A stretch of DNA of 64,000 nucleotides, from contig CAJTOO010000003.1 in the NCBI GenBank assembly GCA_910577735.1, positions 62,001 to 126,000 of the forward strand, read 5' to 3'. Numbering within the stretch: position 1 is the first letter of the stretch; every line of letters begins with the position of its first letter. The translations under genes were made by a program, and so were the position numbers. Of this stretch, positions 44,912-53,462 are shown piece by piece. Below the pieces are notes generated by a model. That model saw only the letters and a list, made by a program, of their open reading frames with translations, was not told the origin of the DNA and made no database searches. The DNA comes from an uncultured Lachnospiraceae bacterium. Lineage in GTDB: Bacteria > Bacillota > Clostridia > Lachnospirales > Lachnospiraceae.

Positions 44912-45928
44912 ATGGCAACCATCAAAGAAATTGCCAGTCTCGCTGGCGTATCAAGAGGCACCGTTGACCGTGTACTCAATCACCGCGGCGCCGTCAATCC
45001 TCAGACGGAAGCAAAAATCCTGGAAATCGTCCGGGCGCTCGACTATAAACCCAATAAAGCCGGTATCGTCCTGGCCGCCCAGAAGAAAAATCTCAGACTG
45101 GGCGTGGTTCTTCTCGGCATTGGCAATCCTTTTTATGATGACGTGTTATCCGGCGTCCATGACAAGGCCGCGGAACTGGAAGGATACAACTGCAGCGTCC
45201 TCATCAGGCAGACCGAATATAGTCTGGAACAGCAGCTTACCGCCATAGAGGAACTTGTCGCTGAGGGTATCAACGGCCTGGCCATCTCTCCTTACAACGA
45301 CAATGCTGTCCGTGAGAAAATCAACTTTCTCTGCGATCAGGGCATCCCTGTGGTGACTTTGAACACCGATATCGAAAATTCCAGACGCATGGCTTATGTT
45401 GGCAGTAATTTCTACCGTTCCGGCGAGACTGCTGCCGGCCTCATGCATCTTATGACAAAGGACAACGTATTCGTGGGTATCGTCTCCGGTTCCCAGAATG
45501 TACTCTGCCACACGGAACGAATTGCAGGCTTTCGTCATGTGACAGCTTCCTACCAAAACATCAGAATCGTAGATACCGTAAACAACAACGACGACGAGTC
45601 TGAAAGTTATGAACTGACTGTGGGCCTGTTAACCAGACATCCCCGCATCAATGCGCTCTACTTTACCGCCGGCGGCGTATACGGCGGCTGCCGTGCCGTG
45701 GAAGCCTGTGGCCGTCATAAAAACATGACCGTTATCGCCAACGACATGGTGCCAACCACCCGGGAATTTATGGAAAAAGGACTGATTGCAGCTACCATCT
45801 GCCAACAGCCCTTCTTACAGGGATATAATCCCCTGGCTATCCTTTTTACCTGTCTGACTACGGGAGAAATGCCCACCGCCGAAAACAATTACGTGGATGT
45901 TGATATCCGGATCAAAGAGAATCTTTAA
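44912..45928 (+). CDS. LacI-family transcriptional regulator
   Basis: A 338-residue repressor. The HTH is TIKEIASLAGVSRGTVDRVLN at residues 3-23, followed by hinge KILEIVRALDYKPNKAG and a periplasmic-binding-protein-like sensor domain with LGVVLLGIGNPFYDDV and the ligand-loop region GIPVVTLNTDIENSRR. It probably senses a sugar and controls the divergent kinase/isomerase operon through the palindrome at 44624. Its last 17 bp overlap the 3' end of the converging EAL gene. Confidence 0.92.
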   Translation: MATIKEIASLAGVSRGTVDRVLNHRGAVNPQTEAKILEIVRALDYKPNKAGIVLAAQKKNLRLGVVLLGIGNPFYDDVLSGVHDKAAELEGYNCSVLIRQTEYSLEQQLTAIEELVAEGINGLAISPYNDNAVREKINFLCDQGIPVVTLNTDIENSRRMAYVGSNFYRSGETAAGLMHLMTKDNVFVGIVSGSQNVLCHTERIAGFRHVTASYQNIRIVDTVNNNDDESESYELTVGLLTRHPRINALYFTAGGVYGGCRAVEACGRHKNMTVIANDMVPTTREFMEKGLIAATICQQPFLQGYNPLAILFTCLTTGEMPTAENNYVDVDIRIKENL

Positions 45929-47600
45929 TGTGCAGGAACTGTTCCTCAAACTGTCCTGCCGGAGACGGTTTGCCGAAATAATACCCTTGTATCATATCCG
46001 GATTCGTCTTCATCATCTTGGCCAGTTCCTCTTTCTCCTCGATTCCTTCCATGCACACAGATGATCCCAGACTGTGCACCATATCTATAATATGACTGAT
46101 AATATTATAATCGTATTCATTCTGCAGAGCCTGTACCACAAAGCTTCTGTCTATCTTGACAGTCTTTGCCTCAATCTCCTTGAGATAACGCATGTTGGAA
46201 TATCCTGTACCGAAATCATCAAGCGCCAGATCGATTTTCTTTTCCTTAAGTTCCCTGAAAAGTTCTTTGATCCGCTCATTGGTCTCAATATAGCCGCTCT
46301 CTGTCAGCTCAAGAATCAGGCTGTCCGGATCAATGCCAACATCATTAATGCATTTCTCCACATCCTTCATCAGATCGCTCCGATAAAGCTGTACATAAGA
46401 CAGATTCACATTGACATGGAAATCCGGAATATAGGTCTGCCACTTCTTACAGATACCGGCAGCCTCCCACAGTACATGCCTGCCCACGGGAATAATCAGC
46501 CCGCTCTCTTCCAGAATCGGGATAAATACCGCCGGTGATACGTTCCCATACTCCTGGCTGTGCCAGCGAAGCAACGCCTCTGCACCAACCAGTTGATAGT
46601 CCGGCACGGACACAATAGGCTGGTAATATACCTCGAATCCCTGAAACTGGTTATTGATTGCCCTTCTAAGTGCTTTCCGCATATCCAGTCTCTTTAAATA
46701 CTCATCGTAGGACGCCTGATGATACAGCGCCATCTGGTTACGGCCATTGCGTTTGGCCTCGTTCAAGGTAAATTCTGTAAGCCGCAGTATTTCCTCCGCA
46801 CTCTTGCCAGCGAAATCCTTTTCCATCACACCGGCAGATACGGTATAAAATCGGCTGTATTCCTTCTTTTTCACCATATTGGCTATCTTTTTCTGAATCT
46901 CGTCATAGACCGTGCGCGGATTCTTGAAATCCGCATCTGCAGCATCCACCACCATAAACTCATCTGCCATGAGACGATAGACGTCTACCTTCTCATCTAC
47001 AACCTTTAAGATGCACTCTGCCAGCTCCTGCAATACCTCATCGCCGGCCTCCACGCCTTCTTTTTCATTAATCTCCTTGAAATTATCAATCCCAATGCGC
47101 ATGATATAACGAATGGATTCCGGCTTGTCACGCAAGAGCGATTCCGCATTGAGCCTGAATCTGGCTTCCCTGCGAAGTCCTGTCAGATTATCTGCCTTCG
47201 CTTTCTTACCCAGTTCACTGACTCTGCCTACCAGCAATCTGTGTCCCTCTGCACCTGTCACCACAGTACCCCGACAGCTGATCCAGACCACCCTGCTTTT
47301 ACGGTCAAGCCAACGATACTCCAGCGCATGTGTATCCTGCTCACCTGAGGTGCACTTTTCGATATCCGCCTTTAACATCGCATAATCTGAAGGATAAACT
47401 ACCTCCTTAAGTACCTGCGTGCTATTCTCTATCACCGTATTGTCAAACGGGAACCGCTTGGTTGCTTTCTCCGAGACCATATAAACATCCGTGTTCAAAT
47501 CAAGTATAAACAGATAGGAATCTGAACACTGCTGCAGCACCTCCATGACTGCACTGATCTGCTCCAGAGTCATCCCCTGTAAAATATCTAAATACCCCAT
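45912..47600 (-). CDS. PAS-GGDEF-EAL protein, probable c-di-GMP phosphodiesterase
   Basis: A 562-residue cytosolic signalling protein. A PAS-like sensor (about 20-135) is followed by a GGDEF domain (about 145-300) whose active-site motif reads MADEF instead of GGDEF, so cyclase activity is doubtful. The EAL domain (about 310-560) keeps EALLRW, VNLSYVQL, LELTESG and LDDFGTGYSNM, as expected of an active phosphodiesterase that degrades cyclic di-GMP. The start at 47600 gives a full PAS domain. It converges on the LacI gene. Confidence 0.9.
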   Translation of the reverse strand: MGYLDILQGMTLEQISAVMEVLQQCSDSYLFILDLNTDVYMVSEKATKRFPFDNTVIENSTQVLKEVVYPSDYAMLKADIEKCTSGEQDTHALEYRWLDRKSRVVWISCRGTVVTGAEGHRLLVGRVSELGKKAKADNLTGLRREARFRLNAESLLRDKPESIRYIMRIGIDNFKEINEKEGVEAGDEVLQELAECILKVVDEKVDVYRLMADEFMVVDAADADFKNPRTVYDEIQKKIANMVKKKEYSRFYTVSAGVMEKDFAGKSAEEILRLTEFTLNEAKRNGRNQMALYHQASYDEYLKRLDMRKALRRAINNQFQGFEVYYQPIVSVPDYQLVGAEALLRWHSQEYGNVSPAVFIPILEESGLIIPVGRHVLWEAAGICKKWQTYIPDFHVNVNLSYVQLYRSDLMKDVEKCINDVGIDPDSLILELTESGYIETNERIKELFRELKEKKIDLALDDFGTGYSNMRYLKEIEAKTVKIDRSFVVQALQNEYDYNIISHIIDMVHSLGSSVCMEGIEEKEELAKMMKTNPDMIQGYYFGKPSPAGQFEEQFLHIKDSL

Positions 47601-48079
47601 ACTGCTGCCAATGCTTCCAACTCACAGCATCGGCTTCCCCCTTCCCCTTAAAACATCCCTGATAGACCCTCTAAATCAAAAAAGTCCGCCGCTGTGAATA
47701 AAATGTTCGGAAAACAGACAGCAGCTTCCTTATCCTCTGTGACCGCACAGATTCTTTTATGTATCCCATTATAACCATTCCGGAAGTTACTGTCAAACTA
47801 TATTTGTGTATTTTAACCATATTGTATTGAAATTATATCTTTTTGTTAGATAATTAGCACAACTATTTTACATAACTATGTATATTTTCTCCATTTTAAA
47901 AAGATAGTCCAATACCATCAGAGATTTCCGCAGTGTTTCCTTGTGGTGCCGCCGTTTCCTTGTCGTGGCAAAATAAATTCTATACAAAATGTTTGTGGTT
48001 TGCTATACTGAAAGCAATCATTTCACAGTAAAGAAATCATTATCATTGGCCATGCAGGCCTGCATCAGGAGGATATCTT
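47601..48079. other. divergent intergenic region upstream of the EAL and carbamate kinase genes
   Basis: 479 bp, AT-rich from about 47790. No gene. TATACT at 48004 is a possible -10 for the carbamate kinase gene but lacks a good -35. A 14-bp palindrome lies at 48052-48065. No riboswitch was recognised. Confidence 0.5.
48052..48065. promoter_or_regulatory. 14-bp perfect palindrome beside the carbamate kinase ribosome-binding site
   Basis: ATGCAGGCCTGCAT ends only 2 bp before the AGGAGG that serves the ATG at 48080. A bound protein or RNA hairpin there could control expression. Confidence 0.5.
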
Positions 48080-49087
48080 ATGCGTAAAGAAGCAAACAAG
48101 CCCGATTGCGAAATCTGCTTCACGGACTCGGACAAACGGAGGCATTCCCTCTGCCATAAAAAAAGGGCTGTGGTCTCTTTGGGACATGAGGCGCTGGGCT
48201 ATACGACTCTGGAGCAGTGGGACGCAGTGAAAGTCACGGCAAAAGCTTTGGCAGACCTTGTGGAGGCTGACTATCAGCTCACCATCACCCACAGCAACGG
48301 CCCCCAGGTCAGTATGATTCATAAAGCCATGACCCAGCTGCGCCGGGTCTATATCGACTATACGCCGGCTCCCATGTGCGTCTGTTCCGCCATGAGTCAG
48401 GGGTATGTGGGCTATGACATCCAAAATTCCCTGCGTGCGGAACTCTTAAGCCGCGGTATTACAAAGGCAGTCAGTACCATTTTAACCCAAGTGACAGTAG
48501 ACCCCTATGACGAAGCTTTCTACGCTCCCACCAAAGTGATCGGACGCTACATGTCCGCTGAGGACGCAGAAGTAGAAATCAAAAAGGGCAACTATGTGCA
48601 GGAAGAACCCGGCAAGGGCTTCCGGCGCGTGGTGGCCGCGCCCCATCCCATTGAAATTCTGGAGATTGACGCCATCCGTACACTGGCAGACGCCGACCAG
48701 GTAGTTATCGCCTGCGGCGGCGGCGGCATTCCCGTCATCGAGCAGAATCATGCCTTAAAAGGCGCTTCCGCTGTCATTGAGAAAGATTCCATTGCCGGCA
48801 AACTGGCCGCTGACCTGATGGCCGATGAACTGATCATCCTCACGGGCGTGCCCTGCGTCTACCAGAATTTCGGCCAGCCGAATCAGGAATCCCTGGCGCA
48901 TCTCACCGTAACGCAGGCGAAGGAACTGATGGCCCAAGGGCAGTTTGCAGAAGGTTCCATGCTTCCAAAGATTGAAGCTGCTATCTTTTACCTGGCGCAA
49001 AACCCAGCCGGGAAAGTACTGATCACTTCCTTAGACGCTGTTGCCGATGCCATTAAGGGTAGGAACGGCACTGTCATTACTGCATAA
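48080..49087 (+). CDS. carbamate kinase family protein
   Basis: A 335-residue amino acid kinase-fold protein. Carbamate kinase makes ATP from ADP and carbamoyl phosphate. Matches are THSNGPQVSMI, VIACGGGGIPVIE, AVIEKDSIAGKLAADLMADELIIL-like segments and the C-terminal GSMLPKIEAAIFYL. The usual N-terminal phosphate loop (LGGNAL) reads SLGHEALG, and there is a 28-residue Cys/Lys-rich extension before it. AGGAGG supports the ATG at 48080. No arginine deiminase or ornithine transcarbamylase gene is near, so the pathway is unclear. Confidence 0.87.
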   Translation: MRKEANKPDCEICFTDSDKRRHSLCHKKRAVVSLGHEALGYTTLEQWDAVKVTAKALADLVEADYQLTITHSNGPQVSMIHKAMTQLRRVYIDYTPAPMCVCSAMSQGYVGYDIQNSLRAELLSRGITKAVSTILTQVTVDPYDEAFYAPTKVIGRYMSAEDAEVEIKKGNYVQEEPGKGFRRVVAAPHPIEILEIDAIRTLADADQVVIACGGGGIPVIEQNHALKGASAVIEKDSIAGKLAADLMADELIILTGVPCVYQNFGQPNQESLAHLTVTQAKELMAQGQFAEGSMLPKIEAAIFYLAQNPAGKVLITSLDAVADAIKGRNGTVITA

Positions 49088-49092
49088 ACATA

Positions 49093-49131
49093 GGAAAGGA
49101 TGGCCGGAATCCTTCTCCTGCCATCCTTTCC
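49093..49131. terminator. hairpin between converging genes
   Basis: GGAAAGGATGGC (49093-49104) and GCCATCCTTTCC (49120-49131) form a perfect 12-bp stem between the carbamate kinase and lspA stops. There is no clear U tract on either side. Confidence 0.65.
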
Positions 49132-49157
49132 CATGTTGCTATACACACCTGAGCTTT

Positions 49158-49616
49158 CTACGTCTCCTGCCCTAATACCATCAAAAGCGCACCGATCATA
49201 ATGCAAAAATCAGAAATATTAAAAACAATACCCGCAGCGCGTTTATTCTTAACCGGAAAACTCACATAGTCCACCACGTACTTGCGCACCAGACGGTCAT
49301 AAGTATTGCTGTAAGCGCCTCCGAGAAGAAGCGCCAGCCCCCATTTCAGAGTCTTTCTGCCCCGGCATGTGAACGTTGTGAGGAATACCACCGTAAGAGC
49401 AAGCGTCAATATTAATGACACAATTGTCATAAGTTCCCGTTTCTTTTCTCCCAGGTTCAGGAAGGCGCCCCTGTTATGATATTTATGAAACACCACCAGC
49501 CCGCCCCGGGAAAGTTCGGTTTCCCCTTCCGTTCTGGTCTTCTCTATATGATTCTTGATAAACAGATCCAGCGTAAACACTGCCGCCGCCAAAAGTGCAC
49601 ATCCTATCATGGTCAA
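49158..49616 (-). CDS. lspA: signal peptidase II-like protein
   Basis: A protein of about 152 residues with four membrane helices, resembling lipoprotein signal peptidase II. The family motifs are HNRGAFLNLG, then GGAYSNTYDRLVRKYVVDYV with the first catalytic Asp, and FNISDFCIMIG with the second. It could cleave lipoprotein signal peptides such as those at 10014 and 25614. It may be a paralogue, because some family positions differ. The start is a TTG at 49616 (after GGAGGG) or the ATG at 49610. Palindrome site 8 lies in the gene. Confidence 0.8.
   Translation of the reverse strand: MTMIGCALLAAAVFTLDLFIKNHIEKTRTEGETELSRGGLVVFHKYHNRGAFLNLGEKKRELMTIVSLILTLALTVVFLTTFTCRGRKTLKWGLALLLGGAYSNTYDRLVRKYVVDYVSFPVKNKRAAGIVFNISDFCIMIGALLMVLGQET
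49415..49430 (-). repeat. TGACA-N4-TGTCA palindrome, site 8 of 10
   Basis: Plus-strand sequence ATGACACAATTGTCAT inside lspA, ACA frame, encoding T-I-V-S. Confidence 0.8.
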
Positions 49617-49705
49617 TGGTACATCCCTCCTGTTTAATACTCTGTTTTATAAGCATATACTTTTTTGCCCAAAGTAGCAACTGTTTCCTGTCAGCAAATA
49701 CAGCA

Positions 49706-49732
49706 AAAAAACAGGACCGGGTCCTGTTTTTT
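49706..49732 (-). terminator. intrinsic terminator after the subtilase gene
   Basis: AAAAAACAGGAC (49706-49717) and GTCCTGTTTTTT (49721-49732) are perfectly complementary around CGG. It lies 6 bp past the subtilase stop and is symmetric, so it may also work on the plus strand. Confidence 0.9.
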
Positions 49733-49738
49733 GTCTTC

Positions 49739-51433
49739 TTACAGCCTCGCCAAGGTCTCAAAAGTCCCATTGATATTGATTCTCCCGTATCCCCACCGTG
49801 TGTCCGGATACACAATGTCACCCGAGCGGTCTGCTCCCTGGATCAGATAGCTTTTCGTTCCTCTGCTGTCCACTGCCGGCGCGCTGCCATCTACAATGGC
49901 CCACTCCATAAACTGAGCCGCACATCCTGCTGCCATTGCCGCTGCAATGCAGGAACCGCTTTCCTCCCCCAGTATCGCCGGCACTCTCACCCCCGGCGCC
50001 ACTAAGTCAGGTTTGATTCCGCCATTTCTGGTATATCCCCTGCCGGAAGCAGAATACCAGCTGTCCGTATGACTGTCATATCCTGATATTGTAATGACCT
50101 GAGACGCATTGGACGGTTCTGTCAATGTCACTTCCGGGCTTGGCGAAAGAAATGTAACGCTCTGCTCCAGAAACTGTTCAATGGGCAGCCACATATGATA
50201 AAGACCATTACCGCGCATCTGCCTTTCCGAAGAACTGACAGCCACTGTCCAGATTCCCGGTGTGGGATTATCAAAGCGCATAAATATCAGGGGATCTCCG
50301 GCGTCTTTCTCCACCAGCACCACTGCCAGTGTTATCCTGGTCCTGTCAAAGATATAGTAAATAGTTTTATCAATCCCATTGCGAAAATCAAGAACCGGAG
50401 ACACTTCCCCGCCAGGAGAGCGTATGGAAATGGCATAATCATCAGGCAGACTCCCCCACAATTCCATACAGAAACCTTTCATGCGCTCTGACACCCTGAT
50501 TTCCACATCACTGGGCATGGAATGCTCATAATGGTGCTCCTTATCCCCCTCGTTTCCGCCACAGACCACCACAGAACGGCTCCTGCGGCTTGCAACAATA
50601 TTCAGATAAGAAGCTAACGGCGAGGTGCCATCATGACTGCCCATATTGGTGCCGATACCCAGCACGATCACCACCGGTTTGCTGAAAGGCACCGCCATCT
50701 GCTGCAGATATTTGACCGCCTCCATAATATCATTTTCCTGATATGCCTCTGCTGTATCCGCAATCAGATAGTAATCCCGAAGATACTGTTTCGCCCCTTT
50801 TAACTTCACCACTGCAATGTCTGCCTGGGGTGCGGCGCCTCTGAACGTCAGGCCCTGATTCAGCAGACTTCCCGCCGCTGCAGAGGCCATCTGCGTGCCA
50901 TGCCCAATGGTATCCGTGGTGGGAACCACAGACAGAGGATCATCAACCTGCAGTGCCTGGTCAATGTCCGCCCGGCGGTACTCCGTACCATATTCAAAGC
51001 CCTGGGGAGGCGTTCCCGTCTGTATGGTCTGATCCCAGATAGACACTATGCGGCTGCTTCCGTCCTCCCGCCTGAACACATCCAGTTCATAGCGGATTCC
51101 GGTGTCAATAAAGCCAATGATCACGCCGTTTCCCTGCAGGGCAAGAGGCGGATTCTGTACCTGGATGTTGCCCATGGCATTGAGACACTCCGGATTAAAC
51201 GACCCCTGCTGCACCTGCATCAGTCCGTACAGATTGGGAATGGCTGAATATCCATAATACCCAATGGACATATTCGGCGTCTCACTGCGTTTCACATTCG
51301 TAACCCCATAATTTTCATCTATCTGATGATGACAAAAATCTGCGGACATAGCCTCAAAAAACTGCTCCGCCCCCTCATAGTCCGTGATAAGATCCACATA
51401 ATCATTGGATAAGATTTTTTCCTGACAGGTCAA
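49739..51433 (-). CDS. Csp-like S8 subtilase with Cys at the catalytic Ser position
   Basis: A 564-residue subtilisin-family protein without a signal peptide, like the clostridial Csp germination proteases. The catalytic Asp is in GFIDTGIRYE (near 108) and the His in TIGHGTQMAS (near 176). The Ser motif, normally GTSxAA, reads ESGSCIAAAMAAG, which puts Cys 495 (codon 49949-49951) at the nucleophile position. It may be a pseudoprotease or a cysteine variant. A jelly-roll insertion typical of Csp proteins spans about 310-430. A strong terminator follows. Confidence 0.87.
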   Translation of the reverse strand: MTCQEKILSNDYVDLITDYEGAEQFFEAMSADFCHHQIDENYGVTNVKRSETPNMSIGYYGYSAIPNLYGLMQVQQGSFNPECLNAMGNIQVQNPPLALQGNGVIIGFIDTGIRYELDVFRREDGSSRIVSIWDQTIQTGTPPQGFEYGTEYRRADIDQALQVDDPLSVVPTTDTIGHGTQMASAAAGSLLNQGLTFRGAAPQADIAVVKLKGAKQYLRDYYLIADTAEAYQENDIMEAVKYLQQMAVPFSKPVVIVLGIGTNMGSHDGTSPLASYLNIVASRRSRSVVVCGGNEGDKEHHYEHSMPSDVEIRVSERMKGFCMELWGSLPDDYAISIRSPGGEVSPVLDFRNGIDKTIYYIFDRTRITLAVVLVEKDAGDPLIFMRFDNPTPGIWTVAVSSSERQMRGNGLYHMWLPIEQFLEQSVTFLSPSPEVTLTEPSNASQVITISGYDSHTDSWYSASGRGYTRNGGIKPDLVAPGVRVPAILGEESGSCIAAAMAAGCAAQFMEWAIVDGSAPAVDSRGTKSYLIQGADRSGDIVYPDTRWGYGRININGTFETLARL

Positions 51434-51506
51434 ATTTTTATTAACACATTAAACAACATACGTTATTAAATATGTCCTTTCACCTGGTTATTCTCTTATC
51501 TCTATT

Positions 51507-53186
51507 CTATGCCTCCGTATGCTGTTCTATCACATTCAGATTGTCCGGATGTTCCATGCTGTTGCTGCGGATATCTATCACCGGCCCCCCTGTGCCTTCA
51601 ATGTATTCTCTGGTGATAGTCACACGGCCAATATTATCATCCTTGGGCACTTCATACATGATGTCCAGCATAAACTCCTCAATAATCGCCCGAAGCGCCC
51701 TGGCTCCTGTCTCTTTCTCCAAGGCCTTCTCGGCAATCGCCTCCAGGGCTCCCTGGTTAAAGCAAAGCTGTACCTCATCCAGCTCCAGCAGCTTTTGGTA
51801 CTGCTTTAAAATTGCGTTTCTGGGCTCGCTTAGAATCTTGACCATCATTTCCTTGGTCAGTCCTTCGAGAGTAAATATAATCGGAAGACGGCCAATAAAC
51901 TCCGGTATCATGCCGAACTTCTTGATATCTTCCACCGTAACCCGCTTTAAAATATTTTTTTCTTTATCATATTTATCTTTCAGTTCTGCATTGTAGCCGA
52001 TGGAAGTCTTCTTATTCAATCTCTGCTTGATGATCTCCTCTAAGTCCGGGAATGCACCGCCGCAGATAAACAGGATATTTCTGGTATTCACCGTAGCCAG
52101 TGGAACCATGGCATTCTTGGAATTAGCTCCCACAGGCACTTCCACCTCCGCGCCCTCCAAAAGTTTCAGCATACCCTGCTGCACCGACTCGCCGCTCACA
52201 TCCCGGGAGTTGGTATTCTTTTTCTTGGCAATCTTATCAATCTCATCGATGAAGATAATGCCCTGTTCCGCACGCTCCACATCATTTTCTGCCGCTGCCA
52301 GAAGCTTGGATACCACGCTCTCGATATCATCACCGATGTATCCGGCCTCTGTCAGGGATGTGGCATCGGCGATTGCAAGGGGCACATCCAAAAGCCTGGC
52401 CAGTGTCTTGACCAGGTAGGTCTTGCCGCAGCCCGTAGGCCCGATCATGAGCATATTTGACTTCTCAATCTCAATCTCGTCCATAGTGCCCGTAGCCACT
52501 CTCTTATAGTGATTATAAACTGCCACAGACATAACTTTCTTAGCATGCTCCTGTCCCACCACATACTCATCCAGCTTTTCCTTAATCTTATGCGGTGGGA
52601 TGATATTACGAATATCAATCTCTGCTCTTTCATCTTTTTTCTTCTTTTTCTTCAATTTCTGCTTGTTGGGAATCCCGCCGTCTCCCTGCAGGTCTGCCAG
52701 ATTGACAAAGCTGATATTCGGAAATCTCCCGCCGTTTCTCATATCATGCATGTCGGGATGATCCAACATGCCCTGGTAGTCGAACTGGCTGACCGTATCC
52801 ATGGTCTTATGCATACAGTCATCACAGACACAGATATGATTTGGCAGCCGGAACATCCGCCCCGCCTTACTCTCCGGTCTGCGGCAGATAAAACAGACAT
52901 CCTCATATTCACTGTCATGCTTATCTTTGTCATCCGTCAGATCCACCGTGCCTTTTTCTTCCGTTTGCACAGCCGTGTCTTTTCCGGACTCATCATGCTT
53001 CCCGGCCATCGTCACCACCGATGTCTCCGGGGCAGAGGTCTCATCTTTCCCAGCATTTTCTTTTCTTGCCCTGCGAAGCGTCTCTCTTTGCTCCTCTGCG
53101 TCCTCCACTTCCCGAAAATCCCAGTTCCTGCTCTCTTTATCTCTTTCTTTCTCCTTATCTATCTCATCATATTTATCGTCATACAT
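51507..53186 (-). CDS. clpX: ClpX-like AAA+ unfoldase with long N-terminal extension
   Basis: A 559-residue ClpX-type ATPase; ClpX is usually about 420 residues. It unfolds proteins for ClpP. Residues about 1-95 are a highly charged extension, followed by a zinc-binding domain (CFICRRP and CVCDDC), a charged linker with a Lys run (KLKKKKKKDE), and the AAA+ core with Walker A GPTGCGKT, Walker B IIFIDEIDKI, and the ClpX-specific EGAEVEVP and YNHYKR regions. An IGF-like ClpP loop is not obvious to me. It could be a second ClpX. Palindrome site 9 lies 20 bp upstream of the start. Confidence 0.88.
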   Translation of the reverse strand: MYDDKYDEIDKEKERDKESRNWDFREVEDAEEQRETLRRARKENAGKDETSAPETSVVTMAGKHDESGKDTAVQTEEKGTVDLTDDKDKHDSEYEDVCFICRRPESKAGRMFRLPNHICVCDDCMHKTMDTVSQFDYQGMLDHPDMHDMRNGGRFPNISFVNLADLQGDGGIPNKQKLKKKKKKDERAEIDIRNIIPPHKIKEKLDEYVVGQEHAKKVMSVAVYNHYKRVATGTMDEIEIEKSNMLMIGPTGCGKTYLVKTLARLLDVPLAIADATSLTEAGYIGDDIESVVSKLLAAAENDVERAEQGIIFIDEIDKIAKKKNTNSRDVSGESVQQGMLKLLEGAEVEVPVGANSKNAMVPLATVNTRNILFICGGAFPDLEEIIKQRLNKKTSIGYNAELKDKYDKEKNILKRVTVEDIKKFGMIPEFIGRLPIIFTLEGLTKEMMVKILSEPRNAILKQYQKLLELDEVQLCFNQGALEAIAEKALEKETGARALRAIIEEFMLDIMYEVPKDDNIGRVTITREYIEGTGGPVIDIRSNSMEHPDNLNVIEQHTEA

Positions 53187-53205
53187 ATCCTCTGTTTCTC
53201 CCTTT

Positions 53206-53221
53206 CTGACACAAATGTCAT
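53206..53221 (-). repeat. TGACA-N4-TGTCA palindrome, site 9 of 10
   Basis: Plus-strand sequence CTGACACAAATGTCAT, the only copy outside a gene. It lies 20 bp upstream of the ATG of the ClpX-like gene. Confidence 0.8.
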
Positions 53222-53367
53222 ATACATTTCATATCCGGCTGCGGATTATCCGCACCCTGGCTGACAGATTCCTGGCTGTCCTGCACCCTTCTATCATAGT
53301 ATAAATAAACTATTCTCACAAGTAAACATTTTCTAAAACGTCCTTCCCTGCGCCTTCCGCACAGAAA

Positions 53368-53395
53368 AGAAAGGCAGTCATACAACCGCCTTTCT
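53368..53395 (-). terminator. intrinsic terminator after htrA
   Basis: Arms AGAAAGGC (53368-53375) and GCCTTTCT (53388-53395) pair; in minus-strand RNA the stem is followed by TTTC. It lies about 70 bp past the htrA stop. Confidence 0.75.
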
Positions 53396-53462
53396 CCGCC
53401 TTGTCAAATCCCAGAATCCTAAGACCAGCAGGTCCTTCTGAGAGAATACCCATTTTCCGGCA

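Noticed and set aside
50060..50080. Another palindrome-like TATGACTGTCATA
   Set aside because: It lacks the N4 spacer and the full TGACA arm, so I do not count it with the ten copies.
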